The notes beneath the pieces are model-generated. The model made no database searches. It saw only the letters and a program-made list of their open reading frames with translations, and was not told the origin of the DNA. Both the position numbers and the translations under genes were made by a program. A stretch of DNA of 64,000 nt, taken from NCBI RefSeq assembly GCF_025602895.1, contig NW_026516272.1:62001-126000 (forward strand), in the 5' to 3' direction. Shown one piece after another: positions 45,340 through 57,066 of this stretch (position 1 is its first letter; each line of letters begins with the position of its first letter). Origin of the DNA: Polychytrium aggregatum. Taxonomy: Eukaryota; Chytridiomycota; Chytridiomycetes; Polychytriales.

Positions 45340-48300
45340 TTACAGCGGGATGTTGGGATCGACGCGCTTGACAGGAGGCTGGTAGTACTGGACCGGCACA
45401 GGCATGGGCTGCGAGATGTCGATCGCCAGTCGAGGATCGGTCTTCTTCTTGGTGGTGGTGCGAGGCACGAGCGGTGAGGTTGCTCGTCCCTTCTTCTCTC
45501 CCTCGGCCGTCTTGCGGCGTCTGAGGGTGTTGGCAGAGGACAGACGGCCGAGGGTGCGGTGCACAACGCTGAATTCGCCCCAAGCAAAGTTGGTCTTGCG
45601 GACATTGTCGCGCTGGACGGGACGAGGGCGGCGCCAAAGCGTCTGGGTGCGGCTGGCTGCGGAGCCAGAGTTGTTTTCCGAGACGAGGGTGATGTCGCTC
45701 TGGGCAGAGCCAGTCTGGGAGGCATTGCTTGGCGGGTAGGCGCTGATCGATTCGAGCTCGACGACGGTGCCGGGCCAGCCCTGCCAGGTGCTGCCGCCTT
45801 CCACGAGCTCGCCACTGACAACGAGAGTGTGCTCAAGCAGAGTCGAGTCAGGCTCCATCTCGGCGCCCGAGAGCAGGCGCGATTCGGCGCGGAGGACGGA
45901 TCCATTGCCAATAACCAAGGGATTCAGCGAAAACTGGCCGCGGCTGTTGATGTGGCAGACCACACTAGCGACGTCAATAGCAACGTCGTCGCCGATCTTG
46001 ACCAGGTCGGGCTCGGTCATCATCGGGTCGCCGCCGGTGGGGTAGAGACAGACGCGCTTGCCGATGCGACAGCCCAGGGACCGGAAGTAGTGCACAATGT
46101 ACCAGGAGCCGCGGATGTACTCGAGCAGGTCGCCACGAAGCGAGTGCGCAGCAATCAGGATCTGCCAGCGCTGGCAGTACGACGACTTGTCCCAGTCGTA
46201 TCGTCCGGGCTTGCGGCGGCCAAAGAGAGTCCACTTGACACTGACCTCAAAGGCCATGGCCAGGAAGGCAAAGATCGAGAAGGCACCGGCGCAAACAAAC
46301 ACGATGATGACGTGAGCGATGACTTGTGTGGTTGTATCGGCCAGGTTCCGCGTGAGAAAGAAGCGGTCGGCAGAGATCATCGCGATGATGAGCGGCGTGG
46401 TCCAGTAGACAGTCCGGATTGCTTCAAACGCAATGTTGTACAGAATGCAGGCCCACATGGGGATGACGCGGAACTCGGCATCCCTGTTGTAGAAAGCCTT
46501 TCCGAAGGGCGTGGTCGTATCGGTGATGTGCTTGCGCTTGGGATCGCCGGCGTCCCAGAGAATGGGCTTGCCGCCGCGCGAGCCGATCCAGACGGATGCT
46601 GGAGGATACTCGGTATCCCGCTGCGACAGCGCGCCAGAGCCCATGACGCACCCGCGGCCGACCATGGTGCCAGGGAGGAGCACGCAGCGATCGGCGATCA
46701 TCGAGCCAGCCTCGATCTTGATCTCGGTCGAGCGCACCGAGTCTGAGCAAAGCACGTGGGTGCGCGATCCAAAGACCACATCGTCCTGGACCTCGAGGAG
46801 ATCAAACTCGTAGAAAAACAGCGGCGTTCCGGGCCAGTAGATGCGCTTGCCGATCTTGGCGCCGAGGGCGCGGTAGATCGTGCTGGTGGCCTCGTAGTGG
46901 CGGCCGATGAGCGCATAGACGCCACAGAGCGAGCCATCCTGGAAGAGCTTCTTCATGAGCCAGTGGCGGAAGAGGTTGAACTGGGAGTTGCTGACGCCGC
47001 CATTCTTGAAGCGGCCGACGAGGATCCACTTGACCGCGATACAGATGCCGAGGTGGAGGAAAGGGCACAGGGTATCGCGGATCACCAAAGCCCAGTAGTG
47101 GAAGCCGATACGAGCCGGGTGCGAGAAGTAGTCGATCATCTGGCCAAACAGGTCCAGGTTGACTTCGGCTGTGAAGAAGTTCTCGTAGGCAAGCAGGTAG
47201 ATGATGCACATCCACGGGAACATCGAGAGCAGATTGATAATGAAGAGCAGGGGCCATCCAAAGATGATCTTGTAGATGACATTGAGATCGCGGTGGCGAG
47301 TACGGCAGAGGGTCTGGAAGTGCGGGCTGGCGTCCTGCATCTCGTACGAAGAGCTCAGGGGAGGGAACACAGTGAAGGGCGGGACGGTGTGGCCGGCCGC
47401 CACAACAGACTTGATGTTCAGAACACTGTGTTCACCTGTGGTCGACGGGAGCAGGGACATGTAAGTGACTCCGACAGGGGCAGTCGCCGACCAGCCCACG
47501 CCACGCGCCAACCCACACCAGCCGTACGTACGGACGTAACGTGGCAACCGAGCGTGCGTAGACACTCACACTCGACAGATGCAACCAAGACCCACAGGCA
47601 ACCAAACAAAAAGCTGCTTACCAATGGTGATTTTCTTGAGGACCATTCTGCCCGTCTCCATGAAGAACGGGCGGATACGCGCCGTGTCAAAGCTGGCGCC
47701 ATCGCCGATATCGATGAGATCAAACTCGCCAATGTTGGTCGAGGTGTCCAAAGCAACATCCTTGCCGACCTTGGCTCCCATCAGGCGCGCATAGAGAACC
47801 AGGGTCATCGAGCTGGTGCCGAAGCAGCCGCGGCCACAGATGCGCAGCACCTGATCGACAATCCACCAGCGCAGATAGTACGAGCCCCACAGGGGGTAGC
47901 TGCGCGAATGCAAAAACAATGTCGGTAAGCACGATTGCCACTGAGCTATGAACTATGAACTATGAACTATGGGCTATGAGCATCAGATAGAGTCCAACAG
48001 CTAAATAGGCGATAGCGCCAGCAGAGACACTCTCAAAGTCAAGGACGTCAACCAGTGAGTGCGCTTTACCTTCCAGCCTTGTATCGGCCAATGACAATCC
48101 ACTTGAAGAGGATGCCGAGGGTGGGCATGACAATCCAGAGGACCGTGTGGGAAATGGTGATGGCAATCAACAACTGGATCACACGGACCAGCGGCGCGGT
48201 CTCGATATGGAGAGCGTCGCGACGGACCGTGTCGGTAAGGATCAGGATGTGCAGGAACGTCAGCCACAGCGCCGCCGTGTACAGCGGGCGGAAGAAGGCG

Positions 48301-51300
48301 ATGGGCAAGATCTGCACGAAGAGGGCCACAAAGGACGTGGACGACTCGGATTTGACGCGGAGCTCGTCTGCCTCATTGGCTGTTTGCTTCTTGGTGGTTT
48401 TGGTACGAATGAGCGGGTCAGTCGAGTCGACGCTCATTGCAGTGGTGGCACGCTCGCTGATCAGAGCAGCAAGTGCGCGGATGGTGCGATGCTCGAACAG
48501 GGTCATCGCAGGGAGACTGATATCGTATTCCTTGCTGTGTAGAAGGAAGGAAAAGGCGGCTCGTTGTCAGTGCGACTGTCGATGGGTGCGTCGTACACGA
48601 CCATGTGCTGATGGGATAGATTGCAAGGGAGCGAGATGATTTCCAATACCAATACGGTGCCAGGGCATACAAAACAAAAGGGCGGCCTATCTGCTGCTCA
48701 GGTGCATGTCAAGCCTACCGAATGAGACCGACAACGCGCCCGGCCTTGAGGGAGCCGCCGCCGAGCTCGAAAAAGTCGGCGTCCAAGGTGTTGATCTTTT
48801 CGAGCTCCAGAACGGTCAGGAAGATGTTGTACACTGAGCGCTCCTCCGGGGTAGCCATCTCCATATCCACGCCTTGCTTGTCGAGCTCGGCGTGGAGGGC
48901 GTCGACATCAACGGTCTTGCCGTCGGCCATCTTCTTAAGCTTGGGCAAGTGGATGATCTGCTTGGGGACGTCATAGTCATGGATACATCCAAAGAGGTGC
49001 TCCTTGATCTCCTCGGAGGAAAGAGGGGACTTGGAGGTGTCCTGGCACACAAACATGACCAAGTCGTCACGCGAGTTGGCAATGCAAGCAACTTCGATAA
49101 CGCCGTCGACCTTGAGCAGGGTCTCGACAGCGCGATCGGACGAGCAGACGACGGGATGGGCCTCGATCGGGGTCTTGATGCCAGCGGTGCGAGGGGGACA
49201 GACAGGGGCATCGTAGAGGCGCTGCTTGGGTCCCATCTTGTCGTTGATCTCGGCGATTCCGAAACGGTTTGCCAGGTTGATGCGGAGGGGCTTGTTGTTC
49301 TGGTTCTTTGGGAGCTCGTTCATGTAAACAATCAGCTGAGGCCACTTGGAGGGATGCAGGGTCTTGGACACAAAGCTGGCGCAGATGTGCAGGGTCAGGG
49401 TCAGTACAGCCCCGTTCAGTACAGCTCCGTTCCGGCGGGAGCGATGCGCGAGCAGTCGAGAATTCAGTGCTGTGCCAGAGCGAGGACACTAAGCGGCGAC
49501 TTACTTTTGGAGCTGGGGGAGATCCACGCGGCACTCGGGATCGGTCGAGACAATAACCACGCCAATGGTTTCCTGGAGAACATCGTGCGGGACCGAGAAG
49601 GCGATGGTCTCGAGCACCTTTTCGTGCTTGATCACAGCGTCCTCGACCTCGACGGGCGAGATGATTTCACCGCCACGGTTGATGACTTCCTTGGAGCGGC
49701 CGGTGACGTAGAGATAGCCGTCTTCGTCGAGGTAGCCCATATCGCCGGTATTGAAGAAACCGTCGGCAGTGAAGGAGCTGGCATTGGCATTGGCATCGTT
49801 CTCATATCCCTGGAAGACGGGCGGGCCGCGGACCATGATGTGACCGATGGCTTTGGGAGGCAGCTTGTTGTGGCTGTCGTCCATGATGGCGATCTCGGGG
49901 CCAACAGAGACGCCGGAAGTGCCGGGGCGCTCAAGGGCATAGCCCTGTGGCGGGGTAGCAATGGGCATGCACTCGGTCATGCCATACGACGGCAGAACGG
50001 TAGCGCCAACAAAGAACTCGCGAAGCTCAACCGCCAGGGACGGGAGCAGTCCGCCACCGGCATTGGCGATCATACGGATGCCGACGGGATAGTCGATACC
50101 CCGCGAGCGGCCTTCCTGAAGAATTGCGTGGTGCATGGTTGGGACGGCGTAGTACCAGGTCGGCTTGCAGCCGTTCTCGGGATGCTGGATGATGTCCCAG
50201 AAGACAGAGGGATCAAAGCCCTTGGTCAGGATGACTGAACCACCGCTGAAGACAGGAGCCAGAAGGTTGCGCAGGATACCGCCAACGTGGTACAGCGGCA
50301 TCATGTTCAGGTTGACGTCGGATTCCTGATAAGGCAAGAATCGAGATGGGATGGGATGAGATGAGATGAGCTGCGAGGGCCAGGGCAGGTGGACACGGTG
50401 GGCTTCCACAAGCAAGAGGAGCCTGACAGAGACTTAGTCAGCCGCACGACGCTTACCACCAGTGCCCACGACTGAGCGACACACAGAGCGCCGATGATGA
50501 GGGTCTCGAGCGTATATGGGACGGTCTTTTTGTTGCCGCTGGTTCCGGAGGTGGCGAGGACCATGCCGTAGTCGCCCATTTGGTTGAGGGCCTGGCGGCG
50601 GTGCCAGGACATGGACACACGGCTCGAGGCACGGAGAGCAGACTTGCGCTTGTTTGCATTTGAGGTTGCGAGAGAGCCGCCCTGCACAGACCAGGATCAG
50701 CCAGAGGCGATGAGAATAGCAGCCGCGAGGGATACACGCAAGGGAGGGGGCACAGAAGGCCGTTGTGGATGACAGAACGCCAAAGCCGCCTGGACAAGGT
50801 GAGCAGGAATACGCTGCCGAAATACAACGAGCCGGGGGTGCGATGCATACCTGCGATGCGCCATCGGATCCATAGGCTTGGAGATCAAAGAGGCCACACG
50901 TTTTGCTGTTGGGCGTCAGGACGACGACGTTGATGCCATGCCACTCGAGCGAGTTGACAAAGCCAGTCTGTAAAGCGGTGGCAAGAGTACAACGGTCAAC
51001 GGAGGTGGAAACGCGCGCAGCCGAGAGCAGGAAGGTGGCGAGGACAGGTCCCGCGCCTTGTGCGGCCAACAGCAAACTTCCCCCCCCCACCACTCCCAGG
51101 CATTAAAATCACCCGCCCGTCCTTCGCAGTTCTGTCGAGGCACACCTCGACAGGAGCGGGTCCCCGCAAAGCAGATAACCCGCACACCAGACGGAGAGGA
51201 GTCCCGAGGAAAAGGAGAGGGTGAAAGGCCAGCCAATAAAATCGCCACAAGCCAGGAGCTGATTGGAACAACGATAGCAGCGTGGGAGGCGGTGGCGATA

Positions 51301-52189
51301 GCAGGATTCATGGAACAGAGCGAACGGAGAGCGGCGGGAGGGCCCAGACACCCAACGCGGTGCAGCAGCAACTACAGCTTACGTTAACTCGGGTCTCGGG
51401 CATGATGACTGATTTGGCACCGAGGCGGGAGAGCTCGGTGCAGATTTCGTCATCCGTCATGTGGTAGTTGATCGGGACCGAGGTGCAGTAGGCCATGACC
51501 GTGACCAGGCAAACACCGAGCTCGGGCCCATCAGGCAGAACAATGCCAACCCGGGTATTGGGCGACCAGCCAAAGGACGAGAAGTCCACAAACTCGACAA
51601 AGCTTCGCAGGACCGAGTGGCTCAGCGACTCGCGTTCCGAGTCGGTCGAGACAATCACAGGCTTCGGCAGGTCCAGCAGTAGGTCCAGCATGCTGCGGAC
51701 GTCGTGCAAAGTGCTCTGGACCTTGATGCCGAGACAGGCATTTTCGTCCAGGAAGGGCGGCAGTTCGCGCGGATTGAAGGTGGAGATGCGCCTGCTCCTG
51801 CGCGAGCCCGGCTGGAAGACGGACTGCCGCTTGTTGCCAAAGTCTTGAGCAAAGATGGACTGCCGCTTGCTGCCGTAGTCCTGGCCGAAGATGGACTGTC
51901 GCCTGTTGCCGTAGTCCTGGCCAAACATGGATTGGCGCCGGCCGCCATTGTCGGGACCGAAGATGGACCGCCGTTTGTTGCCCGAGGGCTGGGGCTTGAG
52001 GGGAGGCGGGATATGGCGGGTGGAGATTTGGTCCATCTCGTTTTCGAGGGACGCAGACCAGCGATCGGTGTCGGCGGGATTTTCGATGACGACATCGTTC
52101 AGGGTGATGCGGGGTTGAGATGGCCGGCTTCCGGCACGCGGCGTTGGGTTCGAGGACGCCATTCTTGGGTCTGAACGACCTCGAGACAT
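45340..52189 (-). CDS. Pls-like single-module synthetase: adenylation, carrier, multi-membrane and tandem beta-helix domains
   Basis: Seen: eight exons with consistent phase (52189-51383, 50967-50851, 50681-50457, 50325-49505, 49375-48719, 48534-48070, 47899-47622, 47435-45340) encode 1821 residues. Order: disordered N terminus with five phosphosite-like repeats (residues 70-140); AMP-binding domain with the P-loop LATSGTSGNKKTVPYT, PSYGMTE, FNTGDMGYLDEDGYLYVTGR and NRGGEIISPVEVED; a carrier domain with DADFFELGGGSLKAGRVVGL (the GGxS phosphopantetheine Ser); then several membrane spans alternating with left-handed beta-helix segments (for example SMIADRCVLLPGTMVGRGC and DVALDTSTNIGEFDLIDIGD). 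Known: the same order is found in Pls/PosA-type NRPS proteins such as epsilon-poly-lysine synthetase, whose terminal domain was catalogued as an NRPS terminal domain. Inference: membrane enzyme that activates an amino or carboxylic acid and joins or transfers it; substrate not predictable. No condensation or thioesterase domain seen. Confidence 0.9.
51770..51985 (-). repeat. In-frame repeats coding for basic RRQSIF-type motifs
   Basis: In exon 1 of the Pls-like gene, a unit of about 39 bp encodes NKRRSIFGPDNG, RRQSMFGQDYG, RRQSIFGQDYG, KRQSIFAQDFG and KRQSVFQPGS, then RRSRRIST. Each copy has Arg/Lys at -3 and -2 to Ser followed by a hydrophobic residue. Confidence 0.9.
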
Positions 52190-54524
52190 CCGGGGGATGA
52201 GAGAGGTGCTTTGCGGGGCACGATCAGAGCGGGATCGGCAAGAGAGATATCCGGTACCGGCAGAGTCCGAGCGGCACTGGACGACACTCGAGAGGGAGAG
52301 GCGTGGAGGGAAAGACGAGCAGCGTTGGTGGGAAGGCGAGCCGATCGGCGATGGCAGGATTTCGACCGAGGCGGGAGACAGGCCGCGAATTTATAAAGCG
52401 GCAGTGGTTGTGTCTGGGCAGCGGCCCTTGTGGGTGGACACGGCTTGTTTGCGGGCACTGGAGTAACAATGATGGGCTGGCTGTACGCTGCGGTGAAGGG
52501 CGTGTGGCTGGGTCTGCTTGAGCCAACTGTGCAGAGTGCACGGGTTTGTGCTTGCCAGCAGGCGCCATCGCAGCCGGATACAGCTCGCCAACAGCCCGAC
52601 AGCTCCACTGGTACTCTCGAGAAGTGGCACTCCAATGCCGCAAATCACAGCCAAATGAGGCCGCCAGAAGCGAGGCTGCCAGAATAGTCGATTCCTCCAC
52701 CGCTGTTGTCCCTCGGACAGGGACCTGCCTCGGGCTGTTGCTGCACCGATGTGTGCGCAGCAACAGCAACAGCGCTATTCTTGAGGCATCGTCTGCTTAA
52801 CAGTGGCCTCCCTTGTCTATGGAGCCGGTGGCGAGGCCGCCAGCGAGCCAGCCGTGGCAGTGGGAGACATCCGCGGCCTTGGGGACCACAGCCGCCCAAT
52901 CAGCGCTGGCCCGGGAACCTTGCACAGGGCCGCACCCACATCGCCGACAGAAACAGAGAGAAAAAAAGGTTTTTGCGCAAATGTAATGGCGAGTGCGAGC
53001 AGCGAGCGCGTCTGTGGAAGGGCGCCGGCGTCGAGAATCGCCAGTGAGCGGCTGCCACAGAGAGGGGGGGCCAGCGCCGCGGGTCCGAATCGACGGGCCG
53101 ATTTGGGAGTCCGGCGAGGCCCAGACTGGCGACTGGTTCTTCTGGGTCATGCGGGCGTCAGAGTGCGTCGCAACGGCCGCAGCAGGCCGCTCTCGCAGCG
53201 GCAAACTCGCATGGCCCAGCCGGGCGGCGAGAGGGCCGTCGGCACAGGGGCTGTCTCGGCCAGCAGGGCCGGCCCTGCCTCCAAACAGAGCCACAAAGGA
53301 AAAAAACGCTGGCGAGGCCAAGGGCAGTGGTATCGCCCACAAACAAGAGGCGCACTGGCAGCAGCCGATCGAGCAGGCGAGAGCGCCAGCACGCTCTGTG
53401 GATGGACGGCGGCGCGCTGGTCCCGAGTCGGACGGTCCGGACTCTTTGGCGTCGAGGGGACGCGATCCACAGGGCAGGGGCCAAGCGTTTTTTTCCTCCA
53501 CCGGCGCTGTGCCCCGCCTTGACACACAGCGGGTGATCTGCGACGGGTGTATTCCAGGCCAAGGCACCCTGGATGCCGTCCGTTGGCGACCGAGTGGTTC
53601 CTGGGTCTGGACATTTGGCCGGGCGTGGAGCCGGTCTGTCCGTCTGTCCAGTGTGGTTGCGGGGTGGATTCGTCCAACCACCACGGGAAGCGCCATGAGG
53701 GATGGTGATCGAGGACTGCAACTCGACGACGAGTCACGGCAGTGGCGGCCGCAAAGCCACCCAGCCGAGCATGGGGAATCGACCTCCACGAGAGAGCATG
53801 CTGCAAGCACATTGTAGGCATGGTGTATTCAGGGCTTCGAAATCAGATGGGAGCTGCGACCTCAACATCATTAGGTAGTATGTACAAGTAGAAGCAATCC
53901 TGTCCTGGGGGGGGGTGCAAACAGCCTCGGCGCGAGCTGGCGAGGGCGCATTGGAGACACGGATCAGAGCCATAGGAGGTTGCCCCTCCTCTTTTCCCCT
54001 CTCTAGCCTTTCGGCGATGGCCAGTCAGGCGGAGGTCGAGTGGTCGCTGCCGTGAGAACATGGCAGCGAGAGTTGGAGAATGAAAGAAAGAAATAAAGAG
54101 AGAGAGAGAGGGAGAGGGAGAGAGCGAGGGAGAGAAAGAGAAAGAAAATACTGGATAGAGGGTGGGTGTGATGTTCATGACATGGCCGTGCTCATGCGAT
54201 GGATGTGGATGGATGTGGTGCGATGGCACCAATTCGTGTGAGTGGTGATGGTTGAGAGACAGCAACAGCTGAGGGCCGCATGTCATCGCTGCGGCTGTAG
54301 TGCAGAGAGTGGCTGGGAAACGGACGTTGCTGCTAACGTCCCGAATCGCCTGCCGTGTCGTTGGGTGCAGCAATGCAAGTCAGGGCCGGAGGAGACTGGA
54401 TCCCAATCGATCCAGATATGACAGACACACGACGCCATTGATCGATCAAAGGGCGAGTCTGTGCATGCCCTGGGGGGTTGGGAAGCCCCCAAGGAATCAG
54501 CAAATGCCCATGAGGGCATGCCAT
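52190..54524. other. 2.3-kb GC-rich intergenic region without a supported gene
   Basis: Upstream of the Pls-like gene and downstream of the 519-residue gene. Long open frames on both strands (52797-53810 -, 52993-53817 +) have Gly/Arg/Ala/Pro-rich translations without conserved blocks. A G9 run lies near 53907 and a GA-rich tract at 54085-54150. Likely promoter for the Pls-like gene near 52200-52450. Confidence 0.5.
54085..54150. repeat. GA-rich microsatellite
   Basis: GAGAGAGAGAGAGGGAGAGG-type purine tract with GAAAGAAAG flanks, downstream of the minus-strand gene ending at 54525. Confidence 0.8.
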
Positions 54525-56084
54525 TCACGGATCCGGCAGTCGGGTCTTCTTGTTGGCTACGGCGCAGGCGGTTGCCGGGTCGACGAGGTGTCGCCTCTTG
54601 ACGCCAGAGTGCATCTCCACGGGGCTTGCCGATGTGGTCTCCGAGGGGCAATGGAACAGCTGCAGTGTCGACGGCGATGATAACAGCGATGGCGGCGATG
54701 GCAGCGATGGCACGGGTCCGGTGTGAGCGATGGCACAGGCGGTAGATACAGACGCATCCGCCGTCGGTGGAGAGCCGTTAGGACCTGACGAGACCTCCGA
54801 CTGCGTGATCTCGGGCGAAATCGGCGTTGGAGGGCGGTAGCCCGTCTTGTCCGCGTGCTTGCCATCGCCCTTCTCGTCGATTCGGTCGTCGCCGCTGTCG
54901 TCAACCTTGGATGCTGCTAGGATCTCGTCGTCAGGAACAGTGCTTTCGCTTGGAACCGGGGGCTGGGCGACCGGCTCGTGCTGCATGGGCTCCGGGATGA
55001 GCGCTCCATACGCTTGAGGCGGATACGGTTCCGGGATCGGCTGGGCAAGCGTGGGGACGCCATACGAAAGACCCAGGTCGGCTTGGGCCGGAGCAGGGGC
55101 GCCTGTGGGGTGGAAATAGCCAACGGGCCCGCTGAGCACGTACGTGCCGGCCGGATACTGTGGCGAGATCGACATGGCCGGCATAAACGAGGCATCGTAG
55201 CCTGTCGACACGACTGGCTGGAAGCCGTACGACAGATAGTACATGGCCGGCGACTGCAAAAGGGGATCGGAGGGCATGATGGCGACATCACCCATATGCC
55301 TGGGACTGTTGAAAGCGGGGTAGGCGGGGTAGCCGAGATACGGGGAAGACGGTGGGGTGCCAGCGAAAGCCACAGCGGGGTCCGAGGCGTAGTAGACACA
55401 GGATCCAGAGGCATCCATGACGGGAGGCAGCGACGGTGAAATCGGAGCGACGGTGACGGGAGGGCAGGGCTCGAGATATGCGGAATGAAGCGGGTATCCC
55501 GCCGGCGAAAGGGCATCGGGAGAGAACAGCAACGGGCTCAAGGGAGCCATGAACTGGGGCGGCGACGGCGACGGGGCTGAATAGGCTACGGACTGGGGAT
55601 GGAGGCCAGAAGGGACTGCTGGGCCTTCGAAGCGATTGCTGGGCAAGGCTCCAAGCTGGGGCGAAACAGGCAGGGCAGCAGAGAGCGGGTTGATGGGGTG
55701 GACGGGAGGGCTGGCGATCGGCTGGGCAAACGGCGAGGCAACGGCATCAACAGGCAGCGGGGCAGGCGAAGGCGGAGCAGCAGCAAGCGACGACACATTG
55801 GGCTGGTAGCTGGATACGGCTGGGGAGTAGGACATGGACGTCTGTGGGAGCACGGGAGCATTGAGCAACGCCGACGTCTGTTCCCAGTGGAGCCTGAGGC
55901 AGGTATCTCGAGCCACGGCGGCGACCTTGAGGTGCTGGTACTTGCGATCGACGGGAAAGGACTTTCGACTCCGGCAGACCTGGTGGTATTCCAGTTCGGC
56001 GATCTTGTTGATGGCCATCTGCTGGATCTTCTGGCACAGAGACCACTGGTAGCCGGACGAAATCTGTTTTGTGTTGCTCAACAT
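54525..56084 (-). CDS. 519-residue Pro/Ser/Tyr-rich protein with a conserved-looking N terminus
   Basis: Seen: one intronless frame from ATG at 56084. The first 75 residues are dense and helical: SSGYQWSLCQKIQQMAINKI, AELEYHQVCRSRKSFPVDRK and a span starting YQHLKVAAVARDTCLRLHWE. The remaining 440 residues are low complexity, with Pro, Ser, Ala and regularly spaced Tyr (for example MYYLSYGFQPVVSTGYD). An acidic patch near residue 400 (DDEILAASKVDDSGDDRIDE) precedes a basic C terminus ending KKTRLPDP. Family not recognised. A small globular or DNA-binding head with a long disordered activation-like tail would suit a transcription regulator, but this is inference. The flanking gene at 57067 is divergent, 983 bp away. 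Confidence 0.65.
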   Translation of the reverse strand: MLSNTKQISSGYQWSLCQKIQQMAINKIAELEYHQVCRSRKSFPVDRKYQHLKVAAVARDTCLRLHWEQTSALLNAPVLPQTSMSYSPAVSSYQPNVSSLAAAPPSPAPLPVDAVASPFAQPIASPPVHPINPLSAALPVSPQLGALPSNRFEGPAVPSGLHPQSVAYSAPSPSPPQFMAPLSPLLFSPDALSPAGYPLHSAYLEPCPPVTVAPISPSLPPVMDASGSCVYYASDPAVAFAGTPPSSPYLGYPAYPAFNSPRHMGDVAIMPSDPLLQSPAMYYLSYGFQPVVSTGYDASFMPAMSISPQYPAGTYVLSGPVGYFHPTGAPAPAQADLGLSYGVPTLAQPIPEPYPPQAYGALIPEPMQHEPVAQPPVPSESTVPDDEILAASKVDDSGDDRIDEKGDGKHADKTGYRPPTPISPEITQSEVSSGPNGSPPTADASVSTACAIAHTGPVPSLPSPPSLLSSPSTLQLFHCPSETTSASPVEMHSGVKRRHLVDPATACAVANKKTRLPDP

Positions 56085-56551
56085 GGGCGGCGTGGATTAC
56101 GGGGGGGGGAAGAGAAGACAGCAAGAAGATGTGTAGAGACAGAGGGTGGGGCGATGCAAGTGAACGAGACAGGTATAGGACTACGGGGCTCTACGGTAGG
56201 GCAGGAGCGATAAATAGCAATGGCACAGGATCTGACCAGGGGTGGCGGTCAATGCAGGGGAAGGAGGGGGGAGGGCGGAGAGAGTGGGAGAGCGTGCAGA
56301 CGAATTCAACCGTGCAAGGCAGCGTGCAGACAGGCAGCGTGCGGGGAGGGAGTGCCAGCGGAAGGGGAGGAATGCCGCTGCAAGACAGTGCCGATGTCGC
56401 TGCAAGAGGGAGGGGAAAAGGCAGCCTGCGGGGGGGGGGAGACGCAAGCACAGTCCAAGGAGTTGCAGAAGGCGCTGCGACGGAGAGACCAAGGCAGGCA
56501 GTGCAGAGGAGCCCCGTTGGATGGATCGGCCCACAACAGGCCGGGAAGAGG

Positions 56552-56604
56552 GGGCTTTGGGCTTTGGGCTTTGGGCTTTGGGCTTTGGGCTTTGGGCTTT
56601 GGGC
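56552..56604. repeat. Seven perfect copies of GGGCTTT
   Basis: A 49-bp array plus GGGC. The 7-bp unit resembles telomere-type heptamers in being G-rich on one strand, but it is internal and short. Confidence 0.95.
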
Positions 56605-56767
56605 AGAGGGGTGGGCGGCAGCGCCTTTTGCGCGGGGTGTATGCGCCCGGCTCGAATGCGGCGCGGCCGGTTCGAACGCATCACATGGCCTGCCGCATGT
56701 GACCGCACCGGCATGGCGCATGCGGTCATGTGACCGCGTCCTGGCCATGGCCATGGCGATCGACCAA

Positions 56768-56825
56768 CCCATTGATCGACCCATTGATCGACCCATTGAT
56801 CGACCCATTGATCGACCCATCGATC
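56768..56825. repeat. Four copies of CCCATTGATCGA plus a partial copy
   Basis: Perfect 12-bp units at 56768-56815, followed by CCCATCGATC. Located about 240 bp upstream of the start of the solenoid gene. Confidence 0.95.
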
Positions 56826-57066
56826 CGCCTCCACGCAACCATCGTCCATCGGCCATTGGCCAGTGGCAGCATCGCTGTGCCTGCGCGGGCTCCAGTCGTC
56901 CCGTGATTTGGCGCCGGGATTTCCGTCTGGTCGCCATGCTTCTCCCAGAGCGCGCGCCTTCACTCGCTGCCCTAACTTGTTCTCTCGCGCACACCCCGCC
57001 TCAAATCACATTCCTCCAGTTGCACTCCATCGCACGCCGTCCATCCACTGATCCGCCGGCGTCGAG

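Larger units (their letters stand above)
56085..57066. other. Divergent 1-kb promoter region with two minisatellites
   Basis: Lies between two divergent start codons. It holds G9-G10 runs at about 56101 and 56430, the GGGCTTT array at 56552 and the CCCATTGATCGA array at 56768. Open frames crossing it are products of the repeats. Confidence 0.6.

Noticed and set aside
45559-47928. Two plus-strand frames of about 390 residues
   Set aside because: Antisense shadows of the membrane and beta-helix exons of the Pls-like gene.
48874-50238. 454-residue plus-strand frame
   Set aside because: Antisense of the adenylation and carrier region of the Pls-like gene and crosses one of its introns.
52797-53817. 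Long frames on both strands upstream of the Pls-like gene
   Set aside because: Low-complexity translations typical of GC-rich non-coding DNA.
56552-56604. Possible telomeric repeat
   Set aside because: GGGCTTT is not a known fungal telomere unit, is only seven copies long and lies between two genes.
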